Below, piece after piece: positions 58,791 to 64,000 of a stretch of 64,000 nt of DNA (the stretch's first letter is position 1; each line of letters opens with the position of its first letter). The stretch lies in the NCBI GenBank assembly GCA_023417775.1, contig JAEZEJ010000047.1, positions 1-64,000 on the forward strand, read 5' to 3'. Under the pieces are notes generated by a model. That model was not told the origin of the DNA, ran no database searches, and saw only the letters and a list, made by a program, of their open reading frames with translations. Position numbers and translations under genes: made by a program. The DNA is from Actinomycetes bacterium (GTDB taxonomy: Bacteria > Actinomycetota > Actinomycetes > Propionibacteriales > Nocardioidaceae).

Positions 58791-61700
58791 ATGTCGATTT
58801 TCTCATCGCTTCCCGCGGCGCAAGGTCTGTACGACCCGCGTTTCGAGCACGACGCCTGTGGTGTCGCGTTCGTCGCGACGCTGACCGGCGAGGCGAGTCA
58901 CAGCATCGTCGCGCAGGGCCTCACCGCCTTGCGCAATCTCGATCACCGCGGAGCGGTGGGCGGAGAGCCGAATACCGGCGACGGTGCCGGCATGCTGATG
59001 CAGCTCCCCGATCGTTTCCTGCGCGCGGTCAGCCCGGTCGAGCTTCCCGAGCTCGGCGCCTACGCCGCCGGCATGGCCTTCCTGCCCAGCGACGATGTCG
59101 CCGGGGCGAAGGAGTCGGTCGAGCGGATCGCCGCCGAGGAGGGTCTGCGAGTGCTCGGCTGGCGCGAGGTCCCGACACAGCCCGACATCCTCGGGTCGAT
59201 GGCCCGGTCGGCGATGCCCGCCTTCGAGCTCTGCTTTGTCGCCCCGACCGATACCGGCCGGACCGGCGTGGAGCTCGACCGGCTGACCTATGCGCTGAAC
59301 AAGCGCTCCCAGCACGAGGCGGAGGTCTACTTCCCGTCGCTGTCGAGCCGCACCCTCGTCTACAAGGGCATGCTCACCACCGAGCAGCTGGACGAGTTCT
59401 TCCCCGATCTGCTCGACGAGCGCATGGAGTCCGCGCTCGCCATCGTGCACAGCCGGTTCTCGACCAATACCTTCCCGAGCTGGCCGCTGGCGCACCCCTT
59501 ACTTTACGTCGCCCACAACTGCGAGATCAACACCGCGATGGGCAACCGCAACTGGATGCGCGCCCGTGAGGCGCTGCTGGAGAGCGATCTCATCCCCGGC
59601 GATCTGAGCCGGCTGTACCCGATCTGCAGCCCCGAGGGCTCGGACACCGCCTCCTTCGACGAGGTGCTGGAGCTGCTGCACCTCGGGGGGCGCCCCCTGC
59701 CGCACGCCGTCATGATGATGGTCCCGGAGGCGTGGGAGAACGATGCCGAGATGGACCCGGCGCGTCGCGCCTTCTACGAGTTCCACTCCACCGTGATGGA
59801 GCCTTGGGACGGTCCCGCCTGCATCTGCTTCACCGACGGCACCCAGATCGGTGCGGTCCTGGACCGCAACGGCCTGCGCCCGGGACGCTATTGGATCACC
59901 GAGGACGGCCTCGTCGTGCTCGCCTCCGAGGCCGGTGTGCTCGACCTCGATCCCGCCACGATCGTCCGCAAGGGTCGCCTCGAGCCGGGCCGCATGTTCC
60001 TGCTCGACCTCGACGAGCACCGCGTCATCGAGGACGAGGAGATCAAGGGTCAGCTCGCGCAGGAGAATCCCTACGACGAGTGGCTGTACTCCGGCCTTGT
60101 GCGCTTCGAGGACCTGCCCGATCTCGAGCACATCGTGCACACCCATGCCTCGGTCACGCGCCGCCAGCAGGTCTTCGGGTACACCGCGGAGGAGGTGCGC
60201 CGGCTCATCGCCCCGATCGCGCGCACCGGCGCCGAGGCGATCGGCTCGATGGGCACCGATACGCCCATCGCGGCGCTCTCGGACCGTCCGCGCCAGCTCT
60301 TCGACTACTTCAGCCAGCTGTTCGCGCAGGTCACCAACCCGCCGCTGGACGCGATCCGGGAGGAGGTCGTCACGTCGCTGGCCGGCACGATCGGCCCGGA
60401 GCGCAACCTCTTGGCGCCGAGCCCGGCCAGCTGCCGCATGTTGCAGCTGCCGTTCCCAGTCATCGACAACGACGAGCTCGCCAAGATCCGGCACATGAAC
60501 CGCGATGGCGACATGCCGGGCTTCAGCGTGCACGTGGTCCGCGGTCTGTATGACGTGCACGGCGGAGGGGAGGCCCTGCGGACCCGCCTGGACGAGATCT
60601 GCGCAGAGGTGTCCGCGGCGATCGTCGAGGACGGTGCGCGCGTCATCGTGCTCTCGGACCGGCACTCCAATGCCGATCTCGCGCCGATCCCGTCGCTGCT
60701 GCTGACCGGCGCGGTCCACCACCACATGGTGCGCGAGAAGCTGCGCACCCAGGCCGGTCTGCTCATCGAGGCCGGGGACGTGCGCGAGGTGCATCACGTC
60801 GCGCTGCTCATCGGCTTCGGCGCCACCGCCGTCAACCCGTACCTGGCCCTGGAGACCGCCGAGGACCTGGCCCGCCAGGCCGTCTACGTCCACGACGTCG
60901 CGCCCGAGGCGGCCGCCCGCAATATCGCCTATGGGCTGGGCAAGGGCGTGCTCAAGGTCATGAGCAAGATGGGCGTCTCGACCGTCGCGTCGTACACCGG
61001 AGCGCAGATCTTCGAGGCCGTCGGCCTCTCGCACGAGGTGGTCGAGCGCTACTTCACCGGCACCGCCAGCAAGCTCGGCGGCGTCGGCCTCGACGTGCTG
61101 GCCGAGGAGGTCCGCGAGCGGCACCTCAAGGCGTACCCGACCAAGGGCATCATCGGCCACCGTCGTCAGCTGGAGGTCGGTGGCGAGTACCAGTGGCGGC
61201 GCGAAGGCCCCGAGCACCTCTTCGACCCCGAGACGGTGTTCCGGCTGCAGCACTCCACGCGCACGGGCCGCTACGACGTCTTCAAGCAGTACACCCAGCG
61301 CGTCGACGAGCAGAGCGAACGGCTCATGACGCTGCGCGGGCTCTTCCGCTTCGTCGACGGCGAGCGGGCGTCGATCCCGGTCGACGAGGTCGAGCCGGTC
61401 AGCGAGATCGTCAAGCGCTTCTCCACCGGCGCGATGAGCTACGGCTCCATCAGCCAGGAGGCGCACGAGACGCTGGCCATCGCGATGAACCGTCTCGGCG
61501 GCAAGTCCAATACCGGCGAGGGCGGCGAGGACCCGGAGCGTCTCTACGATCCGGAGCGCCGCTCGGCCATCAAGCAGGTCGCCTCGGGACGCTTCGGCGT
61601 CACCAGCGAGTACCTGTCCAATGCCGACGACATCCAGATCAAGATGGCGCAGGGGGCCAAGCCCGGCGAGGGCGGCCAGCTGCCCGGCCCGAAGGTCTAT

Positions 61701-63326
61701 CCCTGGGTCGCCACGACACGTCACTCGACGCCCGGTGTCGGTCTCATCAGCCCGCCCCCGCACCACGACATCTACTCGATCGAGGACCTGAAGCAGCTCA
61801 TCCACGATCTGAAGAACGCCAACCCGGCGGCACGGGTCCACGTCAAGCTCGTGTCCGAGGTGGGTGTCGGAACGGTCGCCGCGGGCGTCTCCAAGGCCAA
61901 GGCCGATGTCGTGCTCATCTCCGGTCACGACGGCGGCACGGGCGCCTCGCCGCTGACCTCGCTCAAGCACGCGGGCGGACCCTGGGAGCTCGGCCTCGCC
62001 GAGACCCAGCAGACGCTGCTCATCAACGGCCTGCGCGATCGCATCGTCGTGCAGTGCGACGGGCAGCTCAAGACCGGCCGCGATGTCGTGATCGCGGCGC
62101 TGCTCGGCGCGGAGGAGTTCGGCTTCGCGACCGCACCGCTCGTGGTGAGCGGTTGCATCATGATGCGCGTGTGCCACCTGGACACCTGCCCGGTGGGAGT
62201 CGCGACGCAGAACCAGTCGCTGCGCGAGAAGTACTCCGGCAAGGCCGAGTACGTGGTGAACTTCTTCGAGTTCATCGCTCAGGAGGTGCGCGAGCATCTG
62301 GCCGCCCTCGGCTTCCGCTCGATCGACGAGGCCGTCGGCCACGTCGAGATGCTCGACACGCGGGAGGCGATCGACCACTGGAAGGCCAGCAGCCTCGACC
62401 TCTCGCCGGTGTTCTACCGCCCCGAGCTGCCCGAGGGCGCGTCCCTGCGCAACAGCACCCGGCAGGACCACGCCCTCGACAGGGCACTCGACATCGAGCT
62501 CATCGCGTTGAGCGCCGATGCCCTGGAACGCGGCGAGCCGGTGCGGGCCCAGGTCGACATCCGCAATGTCAACCGCACGGTCGGCACGATGCTCGGCCAC
62601 GAGGTCACCAAGCGGTACCGCGGCGAGGGGCTGCCCGATGACACCATCGACATCACCTTCCTCGGATCGGCCGGCCAGTCCTTCGGGGCCTTCGTGCCGC
62701 GCGGCATCACTCTGCGACTCGAGGGCGACGGCAACGACTATGTCGGCAAGGGACTGTCGGGTGGTCGGATCATCGTGCGGCCGCCGCGCGATGCCGGCTA
62801 TGTCGCCGAGGAGCAGATCGTGGCCGGCAATGTCATCGGCTTCGGTGCCACCTCCGGCGAGCTGTTCCTGCGCGGCAAGGTCGGGGAGCGGTTCTGCGTC
62901 CGCAACTCCGGGGCCACCGCGGTGGTCGAGGGCGTGGGGGACCACGCACTGGAGTACATGACCGGCGGGCGTGCCATCATCCTCGGCCCGACCGGCCGCA
63001 ATGTCGCGGCCGGCATGAGCGGGGGACAGGGCTATGTCCTCGACCTCGACGAGGAGCTCGTCAATCCCGAGCTCGTCGAGGTCCGCGCCGTGCCGGAGGA
63101 GCAGTCGGACTGGCTGCGCGGCATCGTCCAGCGGCACGCCGAGGAGACCGGGTCCCCGGTCGCCGAGAGCCTGCTACAGGACTGGAACGCGGCCCTGAGC
63201 CGGTTCCGCGAGATCATGCCGGTCAATTACCGCAAGGTGCTCGAGGCGCGCGATGCCGCCGAGGCCGAGGGACTGACCGACGAAGAGACGACCGCACGCA
63301 TGATGGAGGTGGCCGCTCGTGGCTGA
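58791..63326 (+). CDS. gltB: Glutamate synthase large subunit
   Basis: GltB with GltD makes two glutamates from glutamine and 2-oxoglutarate. The 1511-residue protein has a short propeptide before Cys23 (FEHDACGVAF), the N-terminal nucleophile of the glutaminase domain, a central domain, the FMN-binding synthase domain (STGAMSYGSISQEAHETLAIAMNRLGGKSNTGEGGED) and the [3Fe-4S] ligands Cys1122, Cys1128 and Cys1133 (GCIMMRVCHLDTCPVG), then the GXGXG beta-helix. ATG 58791 is chosen because the propeptide and nucleophile lie right after it. It overlaps gltD by 8 bases. Confidence 0.97.
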   Translation: MSIFSSLPAAQGLYDPRFEHDACGVAFVATLTGEASHSIVAQGLTALRNLDHRGAVGGEPNTGDGAGMLMQLPDRFLRAVSPVELPELGAYAAGMAFLPSDDVAGAKESVERIAAEEGLRVLGWREVPTQPDILGSMARSAMPAFELCFVAPTDTGRTGVELDRLTYALNKRSQHEAEVYFPSLSSRTLVYKGMLTTEQLDEFFPDLLDERMESALAIVHSRFSTNTFPSWPLAHPLLYVAHNCEINTAMGNRNWMRAREALLESDLIPGDLSRLYPICSPEGSDTASFDEVLELLHLGGRPLPHAVMMMVPEAWENDAEMDPARRAFYEFHSTVMEPWDGPACICFTDGTQIGAVLDRNGLRPGRYWITEDGLVVLASEAGVLDLDPATIVRKGRLEPGRMFLLDLDEHRVIEDEEIKGQLAQENPYDEWLYSGLVRFEDLPDLEHIVHTHASVTRRQQVFGYTAEEVRRLIAPIARTGAEAIGSMGTDTPIAALSDRPRQLFDYFSQLFAQVTNPPLDAIREEVVTSLAGTIGPERNLLAPSPASCRMLQLPFPVIDNDELAKIRHMNRDGDMPGFSVHVVRGLYDVHGGGEALRTRLDEICAEVSAAIVEDGARVIVLSDRHSNADLAPIPSLLLTGAVHHHMVREKLRTQAGLLIEAGDVREVHHVALLIGFGATAVNPYLALETAEDLARQAVYVHDVAPEAAARNIAYGLGKGVLKVMSKMGVSTVASYTGAQIFEAVGLSHEVVERYFTGTASKLGGVGLDVLAEEVRERHLKAYPTKGIIGHRRQLEVGGEYQWRREGPEHLFDPETVFRLQHSTRTGRYDVFKQYTQRVDEQSERLMTLRGLFRFVDGERASIPVDEVEPVSEIVKRFSTGAMSYGSISQEAHETLAIAMNRLGGKSNTGEGGEDPERLYDPERRSAIKQVASGRFGVTSEYLSNADDIQIKMAQGAKPGEGGQLPGPKVYPWVATTRHSTPGVGLISPPPHHDIYSIEDLKQLIHDLKNANPAARVHVKLVSEVGVGTVAAGVSKAKADVVLISGHDGGTGASPLTSLKHAGGPWELGLAETQQTLLINGLRDRIVVQCDGQLKTGRDVVIAALLGAEEFGFATAPLVVSGCIMMRVCHLDTCPVGVATQNQSLREKYSGKAEYVVNFFEFIAQEVREHLAALGFRSIDEAVGHVEMLDTREAIDHWKASSLDLSPVFYRPELPEGASLRNSTRQDHALDRALDIELIALSADALERGEPVRAQVDIRNVNRTVGTMLGHEVTKRYRGEGLPDDTIDITFLGSAGQSFGAFVPRGITLRLEGDGNDYVGKGLSGGRIIVRPPRDAGYVAEEQIVAGNVIGFGATSGELFLRGKVGERFCVRNSGATAVVEGVGDHALEYMTGGRAIILGPTGRNVAAGMSGGQGYVLDLDEELVNPELVEVRAVPEEQSDWLRGIVQRHAEETGSPVAESLLQDWNAALSRFREIMPVNYRKVLEARDAAEAEGLTDEETTARMMEVAARG

Positions 63327-64000
63327 TCCCCGTGGCTTCATGACCACTCCGCGCCAGGTGGCCGAGCGCCGCCCCGTCGAGGAGCGCGTCAAGGACTGGA
63401 AAGAGGTCTACCCCGGCAGCGCCGGGCGCGCCCTCCTGCCGATCATCACCGAACAGGCCGGGCGCTGCATGGACTGCGGCATCCCCTTCTGCCATCAGGG
63501 CTGCCCGCTGGGCAATCTGATCCCGGAGTGGAACGACCTGGTCTGGCGAGACGACTGGTCCGATGCGATCGAGCGTCTGCACGCGACCAACAACTTCCCG
63601 GAGTTCACCGGGCGGCTGTGCCCGGCCCCGTGCGAGACCTCGTGCGTCGTCGGCATCAACCGCGATCCGGTGACCATCAAGAACGTCGAGGTCTCGATCA
63701 TCGACCGGGCATGGGAGCAGAACGACGTCAAGCCCGAGCCGCCCGAGTGGCTGACGGGCAAGACGGTGGCGGTCGTCGGCTCCGGACCGGCGGGACTCGC
63801 GGTCGCCCAGCAGCTGACCCGTTCGGGGCACACCGTCGCGGTCTACGAGCGTGATGACGAGCCCGGTGGCCTGCTGCGCTATGGCATCCCCGAGTTCAAG
63901 ATGGAGAAGGAGCATGTCGATCGACGCGTCCTGCAGATGCAGCGCGAGGGCACCGTGTTCCGGACCGGCGTCCGCATCGGCGAGAAGATCACGGGCACCC
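63319..64000 (+). CDS. gltD: Glutamate synthase small subunit (partial)
   Basis: GltD passes NADPH electrons to GltB through FAD and Fe-S clusters. The visible 227 residues carry the cysteine-rich N-terminus (AGRCMDCGIPFCHQGCPLGNLIPEWNDLV; RLCPAPCETSC) and the first dinucleotide fold (VAVVGSGPAGLAVAQQL), followed by DEPGGLLRYGIPEFKMEK. GTG 63319 overlaps gltB by 8 bases and has GGAGG upstream. The gene runs off the end of the window. Confidence 0.96.
   Translation, partial: MADPRGFMTTPRQVAERRPVEERVKDWKEVYPGSAGRALLPIITEQAGRCMDCGIPFCHQGCPLGNLIPEWNDLVWRDDWSDAIERLHATNNFPEFTGRLCPAPCETSCVVGINRDPVTIKNVEVSIIDRAWEQNDVKPEPPEWLTGKTVAVVGSGPAGLAVAQQLTRSGHTVAVYERDDEPGGLLRYGIPEFKMEKEHVDRRVLQMQREGTVFRTGVRIGEKITGT

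Noticed and set aside
59499..63137. Long antisense reading frame (over 1200 codons) on the minus strand within gltB
   Set aside because: It is an artefact of high-GC codon use in a verified gene; it has no family similarity, no start signal and lies wholly inside gltB. The same applies to the minus-strand frames over infB (21698-24829), pnp-dapB (28995-32132) and ispG (14619-16100).

Overview
The window is a dense 64 kb piece of chromosome from a high-GC Gram-positive bacterium (Actinomycetia). The evidence is the gene content and order: frr-cdsA, dxr-rseP-ispG-DUF4081 GNAT-proS, rimP-nusA-ylxR-infB-rbfA-truB-ribF, rpsO-pnp, dapB, thyA-folA, dapA-rnj, ftsK-pgsA-cinA-clgR-DUF3046-recA-recX, gluABCD, miaB and gltBD. 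Very frequent GTG starts and many leaderless genes fit this. A family-level placement (for example Propionibacteriales or Micrococcales) cannot be fixed from the sequence alone. I see no rRNA, tRNA, CRISPR array, prophage, insertion sequence or replication origin, and no stretch over 300 bases without a gene.

Layout. 1-1486: pyrH tail, frr and cdsA; frr carries an in-frame TAG at codon 112. 1541-5908: a peptide-modification cluster made of a circularly permuted ATP-grasp/alpha-E protein, a transglutaminase and a zinc-ribbon metallopeptidase. 5970-8334: rlmN, an enoyl-CoA hydratase and a fragment of an acyl-adenylating enzyme. 8418-12172: a NarL-type two-component system divergent from an ABC exporter. 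12200-18959: dxr-rseP-ispG (isoprenoid MEP pathway plus site-2 protease) and proS. 19056-31184: translation and RNA genes, from a ferritin-like/Tat pair and rimP through infB to rpsO and pnp. 31431-44322: lysine/peptidoglycan precursor genes dapB and dapA, an azlCD exporter operon on the minus strand, thyA-folA, a cytosine-salvage locus (PucR regulator, FCY1-type deaminase, CodB permease) and RNase J. 44437-52277: ftsK, pgsA, cinA, clgR, recA and recX. 52318-56901 (minus): gluABCD glutamate uptake, bracketed by two paralogous membrane proteins. 57024-64000: miaB and gltB-gltD (truncated by the window end).

Two genome-wide habits stand out. First, about twenty genes have a TANNNT-like -10 hexamer ending only 6-7 bases before the start codon, so they are probably translated from leaderless mRNAs. 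Second, gene junctions carry large palindromes belonging to at least two dispersed families, and two operon junctions contain short relay ORFs that overlap both neighbours by ATGA and are bounded by direct repeats, the architecture described for mycobacterial MIRUs. One relay ORF is built around a copy of a palindromic repeat whose perfect copy lies between two convergent genes 31 kb away.

How it fits together: glutamate import (GluABCD) and synthesis (GltBD) sit side by side; cytosine import, deamination and thymidylate/folate synthesis are neighbours; translation-initiation, ribosome-maturation and RNA-decay genes are clustered; recA has an SOS box. The most unusual observations are the amber codon in the essential gene frr, the relay ORFs with their repeats, and the amidoligase-type cluster of unknown product.
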